Below are positions 1 through 12,900 of a stretch of 64,000 nucleotides of DNA, in pieces. The stretch spans positions 71,727,235-71,791,234 of the forward strand of contig OY829326.1 of the NCBI GenBank assembly GCA_963691655.1, read 5' to 3'. The translations under genes and the position numbers were made by a program. Below the pieces are notes generated by a model, which made no database searches, had not been told where the DNA came from, and saw nothing but the letters and a program-made list of their open reading frames with translations. The DNA comes from Toxonevra muliebris. Its lineage: Eukaryota > Arthropoda > Insecta > Diptera > Pallopteridae. How positions within the stretch are numbered: position 1 is the stretch's first letter; the number at the start of each line of letters is the position of its first letter.

Positions 1-1388
1 GACTTAAACAGCTTTGGTTTTTGTCTATGAGTGTGTGTGTGCGTGTGCAAAGGATGGAGCAGTTTTAGAGGGTATGAAGTTAAAGGCTTTCCATTCATTG
101 AATTGAATTGCTGCTTCAGCATTGTGTTGATGATGACATCGAGGTTGATGGCAATGTTGATGTCAATGTTGATGATGATGGAATCGATAATGTTTTGGTG
201 GCATTTTGATGATGTGTTTTTAGCTTGTGTTAAATTTCTACGAATGAATACGTTTATTTCTTGTTTGATTTTTATAAACACTCATTCACATTAACACATT
301 TTATAAATAATAATTTGAAATTATGTTAAAGTGAAGTTAAATATTTTTAGCATAATGATGACATTACTATTTACTGATAGTTTACATTTGGTGTGAAGAG
401 TTGATTATTTACGCTTGAATTGCATTCAAATCAATGGAAAGGCATGTAAAATAATAAAATAATATTAAAATACAAACCAAAGTTTCCAAAAAATGCAATC
501 ACTTTGCTCTGAAATTAATTTAATCAACTTAACCTTTCTATTTACTTTGATAATTAATTATTTCTATTTGTTTAATCTCAATAAAGAAACCTTGACTACA
601 CTTTTCTTCCTAAACATTGTGAGTATCCAAGTCAATAGAGAATCCTTTGGGTTCATGTTGCTACAGTTTATCTGCTTCACACAAACACACACACATATTT
701 GAACACATAGGTTTACGTATGTATATATACACATGTGTATATGTACATAGTGATTTCATTAGTTAAACTGATATCCGCCGGAAACGAAAACTCAAAATGG
801 AATTTTTTTCGTTCTCTCATTTCGTTTTTTTTTACACTCAATTATCCTGAGGTTATTTTCACTAAGCAAACTTCAATGAAAATATCTTTCTCGTTTTCTT
901 CTACTATATGCTGCGCGAAAAATTGCAATTTCCTCATGGAATCATCAACAAAAACAAAACAAAATCCACATAAATACATTCAGATACACATACGACCGAA
1001 TAAAGATACAACGAACGCCATTTTTAGCAGCCATATTGCTATGGTTTCAAATAAAGCGGAAACGCACACACACACACACACTTCCATACACAAAACTAAA
1101 GTAAATGTTACGCAAACGATTATTGCGAGTTAACTTTTGACTGCAACGCACACAATCGGTTTTAGTTAAGTTGTCTCGTTTGTTTTTAGTTGCTGGAGCA
1201 AAGAAAATTGTTAGTATCTAGATATAAAAAAAAACTATTTTTCATGAACGCAGTAATTTAAAATAGAAATTTTTTTAGACTCTTGAGATTTGGCAGAAGT
1301 TTTGAACGGTTTGAGTATGTAGAAGGAAGTGGATAAGTAACAGTTTCAAATACTATATTTTCTTAACACTCTCCGCTTAAGCAACAGT
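1..1388. other. AT-rich non-coding stretch
   Basis: No gene, RNA or element termini are recognisable. It holds a GTTGAT/GATGAT-rich patch around 125-185, a short CA run near 1061-1080 and many A/T homopolymers. The short reading frames are low complexity (Met/Leu/Phe or Thr/His rich) and follow from the base composition. Confidence 0.6.
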
Positions 1389-1959
1389 CAGTGGCGGATC
1401 CAGATGGGCGTTTCAGGGGTTTCAAACACTCTCAAACAGGTGAATGCTTCCAACATTTAAATCTTTTAACAGCGCTTTACGATATATGTAGTTAAACGTA
1501 GACTTCATCAGGGTTACCAACTCATTTTTTCTTTCTCCCCGATAGCCCTCGAGAAATTCCTCGATTTTCGATCGAATTCCCCGCATCGATAAAATTTCAT
1601 ATTACAACAGCGCGATACGCTCTTTCCATAAGGCCACCCTGAACTTTCCCGGTCCAAAACTTAACCAATTTTTACGGGACTGGTAGATTAATAGAAATGT
1701 ACTTTCAGACTCCGGAATTCTTTTGGCACATGGGAGATTTCACTTCAAGGGAACCCACTCTCAAAATCGATCTGGCTTAAGCTTGCACAAAGCTTAATCC
1801 TTTTGGATAGTAGTTGCCACACCAAATTTGAAAGAGATGGGGTGTTTCGAGTTTCTAGACATTCAGCCCACTTTTAGACATTAAAGTTCTCAAAGGAGAA
1901 GGCATAGGCTCTCTTTTGGTTAAAAATTTGAGAACTTGTTAATAAACTTTTCGGTTTTT

Positions 1960-2420
1960 TATCTGTTTTTAGGTCTGATTTATGGCCTAGTTTTTAGGCG
2001 TATTTTAGGTCTGTATTTTGTTCTGAATTTCATTTGAATTTTGGTCTTATTTCTAATCTAAACTTAGCCTGAATTTATTCTGTCTTTTAAAATTAATTTG
2101 TATGAACTCCGGTCTGAATTTTGGTTTGAATTTTGGTCTGAATATGGGCTATCTTTAGTTTCAGTTTTAGTCTGAGTTTTCGTCTGGGTTTTTGGTGATT
2201 TTTTAATCTGAGTTTGGTCAGAATTTTGGTCTCGATTTAGTCAGAGTTTTCGTTCAAAATTTGAATGAGGTTTGCAATTTAATTTAAATTAAAAAGCTTT
2301 GAATTTGGCCAGATTTTTGGACCTGATTTAGTCTGAGTTCTGATCTAACATTTGGTGTAAATATCGATCTGAATTTCTGGTTTGAATTTGCTATAAACTC
2401 AGTCTGGTTTTTAAATTAAA
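1960..2420 (+). repeat. 12-bp minisatellite block (GGTCTGA type)
   Basis: Dozens of imperfect copies of a 12-bp unit around GGTCTGAATTTT, with frequent substitutions and indels. Where translated it gives Phe-Gly-Leu-Asn/Ser-like periodic peptides, which come from the repeat and are not protein genes. Confidence 0.8.
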
Positions 2421-2700
2421 ATTGGTATGAACTAGACTTCACCTGGAGCTTGCGGGTTCGATTCCCATCTTGGTCAGGTGGTTAATTCTCATAACATTCT
2501 CATAATCACTATCGATATGAAGTTCATGAGGATTATAGGAGAATGTACAAGCATCAAATGACAACAAATTGCCACATCGCCATTAAGAACTGGCGTTAAG
2601 CTGTAGGTCCAACCACTGCCTCCGTGGCCTAGTGGCAGTGTATTAGACTTTTGTCTCTGGAGTTTCGAATTCGATTCCAGGCAAGGGTATTTCTTATATA
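2420..2700 (+). mobile_element. tRNA-related SINE with two tRNA-like modules, copy 1
   Basis: The first module has a B-box/T-arm GGGTTCGATTCCC at about 2455-2467. A body of about 140 bp follows, containing CACTATCGATATGAAGT and CTGTAGGTCCAACCA. A second tRNA-like module at about 2617-2690 has GGCCTAGTGGCAGTG as A-box and CGAATTCGATTCC as B-box. The same order occurs at 61125-61390, so this is a repeat family and not a chance tRNA match. It sits inside the minisatellite of the hAT-like element. It is not a functional tRNA gene, since no clean acceptor stem pairs. Confidence 0.6.
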
Positions 2701-2734
2701 TCTTTCTTTCTATCATAGTTTGTAGCTTTGGTAC

Positions 2735-2792
2735 AAAATATCTTATTGGTCGCAGTGCCTGACTTTCTCGTCGCCCTAACCTCTATTTCAAT
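2735..2792 (+). repeat. LINE 3'-tail-like sequence
   Basis: It carries ATCTTATTGGTCGCAGTGCC, almost the same string as in the 3' ends at about 31445-31475 and 63193-63225. It directly follows the SINE, so it may be the SINE tail borrowed from a partner LINE, or a separate LINE remnant. Confidence 0.45.
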
Positions 2793-2794
2793 TC

Positions 2795-3125
2795 AATACG
2801 GTCTGAGTTGTGGCCTACGTTTTAATTTGAAATTTGAAGGTTTGTCTGAATTTGGTCTGAATTTTGATTTAAATTGCGTCTCCTTTTGGTTTGAGTTTTG
2901 GCTCCAACTTTGTCCGATTTTCAGTTTAAAATTTTTCTGAATTTTGATCCAAATTTCGGTCTAAATTCTGGGCTGATTTTTAATTTGAGTTTGATATGAA
3001 TTTTATTCTTTTTTGGTCTTAGTTTTAGCCTGTTTTTGATATGAAATGCGTTTAGTCCGAATTTGGTTTGATTTTTAGTCTTAATTTAGACATAGTTTTT
3101 GTCCGAATTTTGGTCTTGTTTGATA
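2795..3125 (+). repeat. 12-bp minisatellite block, second part
   Basis: It continues the GGTCTGA-type array beyond the SINE insertion, with the same unit and orientation as 1960-2420. Confidence 0.75.
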
Positions 3126-3180
3126 TAATATAATTTACCAAAATCATTCCTCCCCAAACCCAAGAACTGACACCGGCAAC

Positions 3181-5179
3181 AGTTACAATCTCACCTAATC
3201 TTATAGTGAGTTCCCAGTATTTCATGCCTTTTGATTTGGTTGAATTCTCAGATTCGTTTCCTGTGAATTCATAATATAGAATTTACGCGAAATCTTCAAT
3301 TTGAGCAACTTTGCTGATATATTCCAGTAATTTTTCCATAAACGATTCTTATTTTCTTAAATTAAAATAGTTTGAAAGATATTTTTAACGTTCTCCTTTG
3401 GCAATCCGAAACATTTTTTGTAAAACAGCGACTGGATATTTTTGTGTTTGCCAAAAATAGCAGCCCAAGAATTTTGACATCGCTGCTTTCGAATTGCAAT
3501 TCTCTGGATTCAGTAATTGACTGAATCAGATTTTTTAGGAAAATCGTCTTCAGGTGTCAATGTTAACTAACAATTTTCGATCTGTCTTATTTTCATTTTG
3601 ACTTCAAATAGATTTCTATGCATAACTACAACAAAGTAAACATTAATCCATACGCTATCAAAGAGCTTGAGTAAATTTTTGGGTAACTTTTTGTCATATG
3701 TTTTATTATTTTTGTTCGGTTTTTTGGTGTGTTCTCTGAATTTGTCAATTAAATTAAGTGCAACCGCAGGCGTTGGTTGTTGTGTTAAACTATTCATAAT
3801 ATGATGATAGTTTGACTTGTGTCTTTCATATGTTTTTGTTGTAATGATGATGAAAAGCTCTTTTCATCATTGCCATGGTTGTGAAGAGAGAGATTCTCAT
3901 TTGCAAAGGTACATGAGTGAAATGGAGGTAATTTAATATGAGATATGGTATTATGGGAATAGGATTTTTTCAGTGCTTTGAAAAAGAATATGCAAAAATA
4001 ACTACAACTTTCGTCAATGGGAAACGTATAGACTTTGAATAGTTATTGTGAGGTGACTTTTGGTAATAGCCGGAATAGTCTCTGACATTTTACGGTCTGG
4101 CCAAGGATCCTCTTAACTCTCGTAAAGCAAAGGCAATCAATTTCATATCTTGTAGTAAATGTTATTAAATTTCTCTTCATTTAATAAAAGAATATCTATT
4201 TATGTATATATGTTATAATAACGGGGTTTACAATTGCGGTTTCGACTCAATAATTATAATCGGTAAGTTTGAATGAATGACTGCCGGAATATGCCCACAC
4301 ATTGGACTGGTGCCTTACTATAATAATAAGTTACATTGTGCTTCGGAAGGTTCTATAGTAAATAGTAAAAAGAAAGAATCCACGGAAGATTATAAGTAAA
4401 TTTTCCCAAGAAACCATTCGTCTAAAATCAATTCTGAGTCTCCGCATTTTTACCGCATAAAAAATTACTACAATACAAAACTTAAGAATTCTAGGAAAAC
4501 ATTAAAATTTTATTGTTAACTTTTTTATTCTTTGTCGTTTAATTTTTGAAGTCTTGCTTGCTTTCAAGCCGAGGTATATGCCTTCAACTTTCAATTGCCA
4601 TCGTCATAACTTTACGATTTTTTTCTAAAACACATCGAGAAACACTTGTTAATAACACTGTGCAACCCAATTTCGGTTCCATCGTAGCGACTATGACAGC
4701 TGAAACGTACTTGACCTAACCATAAAAACCCTATATAGGAATTTGCTAAAAGTCTTGGTTGGGAGTTCGGTACAGCCCGTTGGTCGGTTTTTGGCGCTTA
4801 TGAATTGGTGTTTTATGCCTTTTGGGATATATCATTGAATTTCTCGATGTTTACGTCTGAGAATTTATTATAAGAAAAGGTATTAGGAAATTTTTTGTCT
4901 TACACTGCAAAGTTATATCTCTTCTTTTAATATTTTTTTTTTTTACCAAAATAGTAAATGTTTTTCAAAGCATTTTGATTAAAAATCGAATGTCAATGTA
5001 TGAGAAAAAAATATTTATTTTTAAATATAGAGTAGGGTCTCAAAACAGGACAAGGTCTTAAATCTATCCATTTTTGCGATTTTGAACGAAAACCGAGAAA
5101 ATTATTAAAATTTTAAAATACAAAAAAAATTAATTATTTTTTGTTCTGCTTTTTTTTTTTTAGTAAAATACGTTGAAAA
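3181..5179. other. non-coding stretch without recognisable features
   Basis: AT-rich sequence with only short frames that show no family resemblance. I saw no terminal repeats, tandem arrays or RNA genes. Confidence 0.5.
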
Positions 5180-5870
5180 CACTGCCCTGCAAATTTCAAC
5201 TTTTCTTATGAGAATAAGATGGCTTCTAGTGATTCTAAATGAATTTTTCATGCTGACCGTTCTGTATTCGTTCTGTATACATTTCTTTCCTGCACCACTA
5301 GACATACTTATGCACACTAGATGGCTTATTTTGCTAATGTATTTCAGATTTTCATTGTGACAGCAGAATATAAAAATGGGGTGCTAAAAACCAATTAAAA
5401 TGAAAAAAAAAATTAAATTTGCGAAAACTGGATGCGCTACTCCAAAAACCGTGTTTTTAAAGGATGTTTTACAATAGGTTTGGGATTTTGTATGGAAAAA
5501 GCATTCAACTTGCATATAAAAGATTTTCAGATATCCATACCTATGTATGGATATGCGGCTAAAGCGAATGGCGTACCCAGTTTTTTGATACAACTAAAGC
5601 GAAAGCACTTTGGCACTTTTTTTTACGAATTTTTAAATTCAACCGTTAGGAATTTCCAGATAGCGTTAATTTTTTTAAAATTAAAGTACGTAGGATTGTA
5701 GGTAATTCAATTTAGTTTATTTAAAATAAAAAAATAAAAAATTTTCAAATCGTGTTATATTTGAACTAGTAAATCAATCAAGTTCACCTTCGACAAATGT
5801 CACAAAAAAGATGCAAAAAATCAGACGTTGAAAAAATTACCTTAAATTAGTGAAACTTACCAATGAAGAA
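5180..5870. repeat. left arm of large inverted repeat
   Basis: This arm is the reverse complement of 9130-9930, with about 200 bp missing near its outer side. Shared landmarks include AAAGTACGTAGGATTGTAGG (5683) against CCTACAATCCTACGTACTTT (9327), and AAGGATGTTTTACAATAGG against its complement near 9500. Its outer part (5190-5290, read on minus) also matches dispersed repeats near 25850 and 44960. No transposase frame is visible. Confidence 0.75.
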
Positions 5871-7816
5871 GTAACTACTAACTTTTAACATTTTCTACAT
5901 ACTTAATCGCTTGAGTCAAAATTGTTGATTTAAAAAAGCAAAAAAGTATCGTGTTGTGCGAATTCATGTTATACGGAACAAGGAAGCAGTATAAAAAGCG
6001 GGGTTAGTTTCCAAGAATTTGGAAATCTACCGTATTATATACGAAATCGTATTATACGGGATAAGCAAGTAGTACAAAAACAGGGTTATGTTCCAAGAGT
6101 TTAAAAAATAACTTTTTGGGATAAGTGCTCGTTCGAGCTGTCACATTCAGGGGTAATCATTTGCTTTATGTATATTTTATCTTTTTGTACGGTTTAATAC
6201 ATTTTCTCTCTTTTATAAATAAATTAAAGCTTTTATTTTTGGTTGTAAGAATTAAAAAAACCGAAAGTAAGTATATTGATTTTATATAAAAAAATTTTAA
6301 TAAAAAGCACTTAACAGAAAATTTATTGGAACATTTAAAGAAAAAAATGGATGTGTGTAAGGCACGCAAGATATTTGATGTGTAAACAGTTAAGCCAACT
6401 GAATGCCATGTACATAAGCTCACATATGTATAGCCATATATAGGGATTTGATGTATAATCTATATGCTAGATAAATAATTTAAATTAAAACAATTCTTTT
6501 ATAAACTTAAAAATTTATTAGATATATCTAATTATCTTTTATATGTAATAGCCCAATTCACTATAAATTGCAAATGGTCTTGCATCATTGAAAATGCAAA
6601 TTTTTATTCCATATCACATATATTTGTTGTTGTGATAGCAAAAATATCGTAGTTGCATTATTTTTCTTTTACTCAATGCACCGGGCACGATATGTTCGCA
6701 TATACGCAGCTGTAATTGCATCTTTTTTTCCGTGCTTTAAGTTTTTCTTCCTGTCGATTTGAAATTTTATTAGATGTGAAAATTTTACATAACGTCGTCA
6801 GAGAATTATTTGGGCGTATAGGTGCATGAATTTGTTCACACATACGCCAAATCAATTCTCAGGCGACGATAAGTGCTTTCCGCATTTAACATTAGAAAGG
6901 CAACAGGGGTGACCAGTCACCCCACTACTTTTTAAAAGCACCGCAAAGAGATTTACCTTAACTGCATTTAATAAAAATAAGAAACAATGTACTTTTATTG
7001 AAGTAAATAAGTGATTTTATAATAAATAAGTTTGATTTTTTCTGTTTAACATATTTGCTATTTACATAGATAAAAAAGTGTTGTCTTTCTAAGATTAATG
7101 CACAAAGCAAAATTTGTATAATGCCGTGGTTTGCTATCATTATCACTACATTTTGTTTATACATTTATTGAAACCTAGATTCTTTATTACTTATCATTTT
7201 GTATTATTTTTATATTTTAAAAAATATTTAATTTTAATCCAATCTAACTATCCGAATGTAAAACCTATCAAACGCCTGTGTTTGCTACAGCGACTTCTCT
7301 GCTTGTACAGTCGATCTTCATACTTTAAATACCAACAAATAATTCTGCCACGAATAAATGTACACACACATTTTGTTTTCGTATGTACATATATGTGTGG
7401 GTAAATTCATCGAAACATAAACAAACTCCTCTCGTATTTTAATTTCTCCCTCTCTTCTTCTCTCCAAGTGCGAGCGAGAGGGGAACTGGACGTTACAGTT
7501 ATCTTACATCTTACGATACAGTTATTCTTACATTTTACACATTTGAAATTTTGCCCATACCGTGAGCTAAAATGTTTACACATAAAAAATTTGAATTTAA
7601 CTAGGAAAAATACAATGAAACTAGAACACAGAGTGAACTGGAATTTGATAAATATAACAAATAAAAATTAGAGTTGTAGTTAAATATCTTATTATCAAAT
7701 TTAAAAAGCGATTTGAATTTCTAAATTATTTTTACTAATCGTGTTTTACGAGGGATTAAGCTATTCGCAAATCGTGTTGGAAGGAAATCGTGCTATAGTG
7801 GCATCGTGTTATATGC
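5871..7816. other. AT-rich stretch with dispersed ATCGTGTTATACG motifs
   Basis: At 5948-6125 and 7735-7815 there are clustered phrases of the type ATCGTGTTATACG and CGTGTTGTGCG; related phrases recur at 9045-9110. A perfect 18-bp palindrome, GGGGTGACCAGTCACCCC, lies at 6907-6924. No gene is supported. Confidence 0.5.
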
Positions 7817-9027
7817 ACAGAGAAAAATATGTCTTTTAAAATGTAAAAGCTCATCTCTATGAACAGTTTCTAGACAAAGGAGTTTGACAGAATGCAGAAA
7901 CGAAGATATTTTCATAGAGATTTCTTATTATTTTAATGTGAAAAATCTATTTAATTTTATTTAAAAGTATATCTGCTAAAAATAAGGAGAAAACTTCTTG
8001 TATCAGTTTTTCTTTATTTTATTGGCAATCTTTCATTCTTAAATTCAGTAAAACAACAAATTCATAGAGAAAATCTTCTTGTTTCTATGACAAATCTAAG
8101 TAATATTACAATATTAATCTTCTTAATTTTATTAGAATTTTTTTTTGAATCTATTAAAAAGAATATTTTCTAAATTGTATGTCGGCCCTTTTATTTCTTA
8201 TTTCTTGTTATATACTTGCTATTTTTTTTTTTTTAGGAGACTATGAAAATTAAATCTAAGGGTAAATTTTCAAAGTTTTGACTTTTGTTCATGTCTAATT
8301 TCTCAATAAATTGCAATGTTATTTTCAACTTTGTTCAAGTTTTTGTACGCTATTAGCGATGGGCTAATTGTGACATTTCAAAAGGTAAAGTCATTTATAA
8401 AAATATAAAATTTTGATTTATATAGTTTTTATACAGATTCTAAATACATATTGTGTTTCTACAGTTGTTCAACACGCTTTGCTGCAGCCTTAGCGGTTTA
8501 ATGAGGTCAACAAACCAACAATAGCTGATCCCTAATCAGATTTTGTTATACTCGTTGTAACACGCAATGATAATGAATCACTTTGCAGTAAGAAAGGAGA
8601 GACTACAGCCAAAAATTATCGTCGTTGGATCCGATTTTTGATCTATTTCTGAGTTTTGTGTTTTTGCAATGGCCTGCAGTGGTAAACTTAATTAATTTCG
8701 TCTTAAATTGTTTTCAAATGTGCCAATTCGCTTGCTTTATTCGTAAAAACAACTCACTTAACACCTATGATTTCAATAAATTCAAGGCGATTGCCTTATA
8801 AAAATAATAAGATATTCTCTTTAATAAATTGAAGACGATTATCTTATAGAAATAATAAGGTTTTCTTTTCAATAAATTCAAGAAGATAATCTTATAATAT
8901 TTCGAAGATTTCTTATTCGTTTTATTGGAAAGAAAATCCTTCTAAAAATAAGAAGATTTTCTTGAAGAAAAACCATAAAGATATCTTTTTACATTTGTTC
9001 TATTTTATTAGGTTGTTTTGGCTCTGT
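7817..9027. mobile_element. possible non-autonomous DNA element with CACAGAG termini
   Basis: The left end begins CACAGAGAAAA (7817). The right end, reverse complemented, begins CACAGAGCCAAAA. Both ends then share an AAATGTAAAA stretch and an ATCT-TATG stretch within the first 60 bp. ATCGTGTTGGA-type repeats lie just outside both ends. No target duplication was identified and there is no coding capacity. Confidence 0.35.
8770..8917. repeat. tandem repeat, three units of about 49 bp
   Basis: Three consecutive units share AATAAATTCAAG, then GAT-A-CTTATA, then AATAATAAG/TTTTCTT. Starts are near 8771, 8820 and 8868. It lies inside the CACAGAG-ended element. Confidence 0.55.
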
Positions 9028-9129
9028 GTGGGGATTTCCGCTATTAATAAATCGTGTTGGAGCGAAATCGGTGCTCTACGAGTTTCGTGTTGTACGCGGG
9101 AAACCTGTATATATAATACTGTAATTGAC

Positions 9130-9930
9130 AGACGTAAATAAAGATTACAAATTTCCACGATAAGACAATTTTTTCAACTCCTGATTTTTTTTCGTGCAAT
9201 TTTTTGACAACATTTGTCAAAGGTGAACTTGATGTACTCGACATGGGTTCACTAAAAGTTAACTTACTAGTTCAAATATAACTCGATGTGAAAAGTATTT
9301 GTATATTAAATAAACTAAATTAAATTACCTACAATCCTACGTACTTTAATTTTAAAAAAATTAGCACTATCTGGAAATTCTAACGGTTAAATTTAAAAAT
9401 TCGTAAAAAAAAAAGTGACAAATGGTCACTTCAGGCGCTAAGGGTGGCTTTCTGTTTAGTTGTATCGAAAAACTAGGTACGCTATTTGTAAGCCTATTGT
9501 AAAACATCCTTTAAAATCACGGTTTTGCAAATTTAATTTTTTTTTTTCATTTTAATTGGTCGTACCCTATTTTCATATTCTGCTGCCACAATAAAGATCT
9601 GAAATACTTTAGCAAAACGTATGGAGCTAATAAGCCATCTAATGCACACCTCCTGCACCAAGAGCACATGCGAACATGGACTCATTTGAAAGGGCATGGT
9701 TCAGTCTTTAATTTCTGATATCATTGAAGTTTGTCAGGGTTCAGCTTACAATTTTTCAAAAATGGCCAAAAACACAGTTTTTAGGGTTTTCAACCCCTTT
9801 TTTTAAAAAAAAAACGTGACGTGATGGAAAGTTTTTGACCACAGATTCGTGCTCAGCATGAAAAGTTAATTCGCAAACACAAGGAATCATCTTATTCGCA
9901 AAATCCAAGCATGGCAGTGAAATCAATATC
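9130..9930. repeat. right arm of large inverted repeat
   Basis: Counterpart of 5180-5870 in opposite orientation. Beyond 9670 it keeps about 250 bp (CTCATTTGAAAGGGCATGG, AAAATGGCCAAAAA, CAGATTCGTG, CAGCATGAAAA) also found at 44810-45040 and in part at 25800-25940. This arm is therefore the fuller representative of that dispersed family. Confidence 0.75.
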
Positions 9931-12900
9931 AAAATATTTGCCATACTGACAGTAGTTATAGTCATTTAAAACCCGTTTCTTTGGTTAATTCATGATCACG
10001 GGATCATTCTGCAAAGGTTGTTGTTGCTCTTTTGTAATATTTTCATATTTTTGCTACACCATAATAAAAGCGGTTACCAACGAGAATAAGGATGGTTGAA
10101 CAGGTGGGCTTAAAGCTAGCAATAAAAATCTATTTTTCTTTCTGTAATCAAACTTGGCTTTTCGATTATATATAACTAAATAAATAAATAAAATAAATAA
10201 ATTATCGAATTAACTCACGGTTGGAGCGTCATGAAATTTTAATTCAAAAGAATTTTAATTCCAACCCAAGATTCTGTTTGAAGTTTTGAGATTTTTCCAA
10301 TCTTTTGAAAGGATGATCGATCTTCCTCAGAATATTTTTGCAATGTGGTAAGTGTGAAGATGGATTCAGTTTCAATCTCCGCATAAGACCTAAGTTAAAG
10401 ATTTTACAGTTCCATACAAAGAGTGCCTAAAAATAATAAGAATTGTCGTAACTCAATTAAATTTGACATAAACGTAATTTTTAGCCACTTTATCGCCATT
10501 TATCTGATCAAAAATTTAACGTGGAATTATAATTTTGATCCCAAAATCGTAGTCAACGAATAAGCGTCTATCGAAAATGATTTTCAAGTCACCATGGACA
10601 TCTGCTAGGTCATGACAGTGGTGTGAAGCTTCGAGTTCATAATTAGAATGCTTAATTTTGCCTCAACTAATTTCAAATTGAAACATAAATTTCTTTACTT
10701 TTGACGCCCCCTCCCCTTTCGTCCCTCTTCAACCAGAATCCCTCCACTGAGCTCATACTAAATCCGTTATATCCATGGCCACTTAAACTTCAAAACAATA
10801 ATCCAATGCGTGAGTGAGTAAGTCCACAAAGGAACTAAATTAAAAGCAGATGCTACCACATTTTTTTTTAACTAAAGCAAGGAAAGATGCATAATTATTT
10901 GTATTTAAATGCGCAAAAATGAAAAATAAAAACAAAAACCTAGAAAAAACTTAGAACTTATGCCTATGTAAAACACGTGAAGGCAAATATGTAATGCAAA
11001 TACCGTGCAAGGGTCGACGCTCATTTAGATGACAATTTCAGCGTTTAGAAAATGCGAATAGAGCAGGATATTATGCGCTATTGTTTGCAACACTTTTTAG
11101 TACATACACACATGCAAACACACACATAAAAAAAAATAAGGAAGAAGGAAAATATATAAATATATCTTAATATTACTGCAAAAAAATATACATATTTATT
11201 ATATAGAGGTATGAATATAAGAAAGGGTGATTTTATGCAAAAATCGAAGGAAAAAACTTACGCATTTTAGCAGCTGTCGCTTAGCAGGCATATGTAAGTA
11301 AGTTTCCCCCTTTTTTAAGTTTTGCATACTTACTATATATGATGATTATTGAAAAGTGTTTGCTTCAATAGAAGTGCAGAGCATTACAATTGATGCGGCA
11401 TTATTTTTCCAGTTCAATGACACTAAACATTACACTGCACACATACTGGAGCTTAGAAGCCTGAGACTATGCGTCTGTATGAGTATTTTCAAATAGGATA
11501 AGAAAGTGCGTATATATGCGTAATGCATATCCTGTTGCATCAGCTCGCATGCACTGCTTTATTTGCAAATTATATTTGCACTTGGTTGCATTATGTGATG
11601 AAAGCGGATTTTGAGACTCAAACTCTAACAGTTCAGAACCACAGATCTTCTTCCTTGCATTACTACTGCATGGCAAAGTTTGAAGTAAATAGAATAAAGA
11701 AACGTGAAAAAGGCTTCACTTTAACTGCAGGTTATTTTTACTATTAGAGGTAAGCTTAAAAACTCATTTAAGTGCTCTACCTAGCCTGAGTGTTTGAACA
11801 GCATAGGTACTCAAGTAGATTCAGCTATACGCTTCAGCGTTTATCACTCAAACGACGCATTTTTTCAAAGAATTGTTGAACAATCTTTATACAAAGATAT
11901 CAGCTTTTTTTGTACCGTCGAGTCGTTGATATTTCCGTTTATCTTTTATTTATTTTATCATTTAAGTTTTTTGTTTGTTGTTAAGTAATTCTAATTGAGA
12001 AAATTTAATAAATAAATGCATTCAATTAGAAAATTTATTTACATTGTAAAAAGAAAACAGCAAATGTGGCAGCAACATAAACTCAAACTCAGAAACTTTG
12101 CCATCCACATTGTCATGAGGGTGGACACTTTTGTAAATTCTAATCGTACATGCATAAAAAATAAATGAAAATTTGCATTAATTAGATTTGTTCTTAAATT
12201 AATTTACAAAAGGGTTAGCTACAACTGTCATTGCATGCTCTGTGCTGCCTATCAGCTGCTGTCAATTTTCTGACATTTACACAAATACTTAATGACAGCC
12301 ATATTGGATTTTCATTTTATTTTTAATTTTTTATTTTTTTCTATTCATTTCCTGTAAATCTTCTTAATGAAAATTGTAAATGTAATAAAAAAAAAATCGT
12401 TTTCTTTTGATTAGTGCTGCACTTTTGTAGTTATTGAGGCGTAAAAAAGCGTAACACTCATGCCTACTTTTTTCTTTCTTTCTTTTCTTATTATTTTTTT
12501 TGTCACAACTAAGTGAGAGGAAAAAAGTCAATAACCTTTTAATAAGATTTATAGCTATAGCTCGAGTTCTTAGTATAGCTTTCAATGAAAATAGTGTGAG
12601 TTATTGCTCGAATGAAAAGGCAGGAGGAATGAGTATTGCACTTTGGTTTGTAGCAGAATTGCAACATGCTGATGTTTGTTGTTAATGCAAAAAAACATCA
12701 GTTGTTGCCTATAATTATTATCTAAAAATTTATGGAATGCGGTTAAGCGATAAAGTAAAAAGTAGGCAGCAGTTTCAGGGAAATTTCTCTTTCATAATTG
12801 AAGATATAAAAAAATAAAACTGAAACAGATGGAATCTTCTCTGACTTTTCAATTTGGCATACTCGTGCTGTCTTGGATTTACAAACAAAGCTACCGGATT

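Larger units (their letters stand above)
1389..3180 (+). mobile_element. hAT-like non-autonomous element with internal 12-bp minisatellite, copy 1
   Basis: The left end starts CAGTGGCGGATC at 1389, a form of terminus often seen in hAT elements. A leader of about 550 bp follows, then a degenerate 12-bp minisatellite (consensus near TTTTGGTCTGAA) at about 1960-2420 and 2795-3125. A tRNA-related SINE splits the array. The right end is decayed: TCCTCCCC followed by a CCAAACCCAA-like stretch near 3150-3175 resembles the better preserved end of the inverted copy at 49209. No transposase frame is present. Assignment to hAT rests on the terminus only. Confidence 0.5.

Noticed and set aside
2617..2690. 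tRNA gene
   Set aside because: A- and B-box-like sequences are present but stems do not pair cleanly and the module is part of a repeated SINE.
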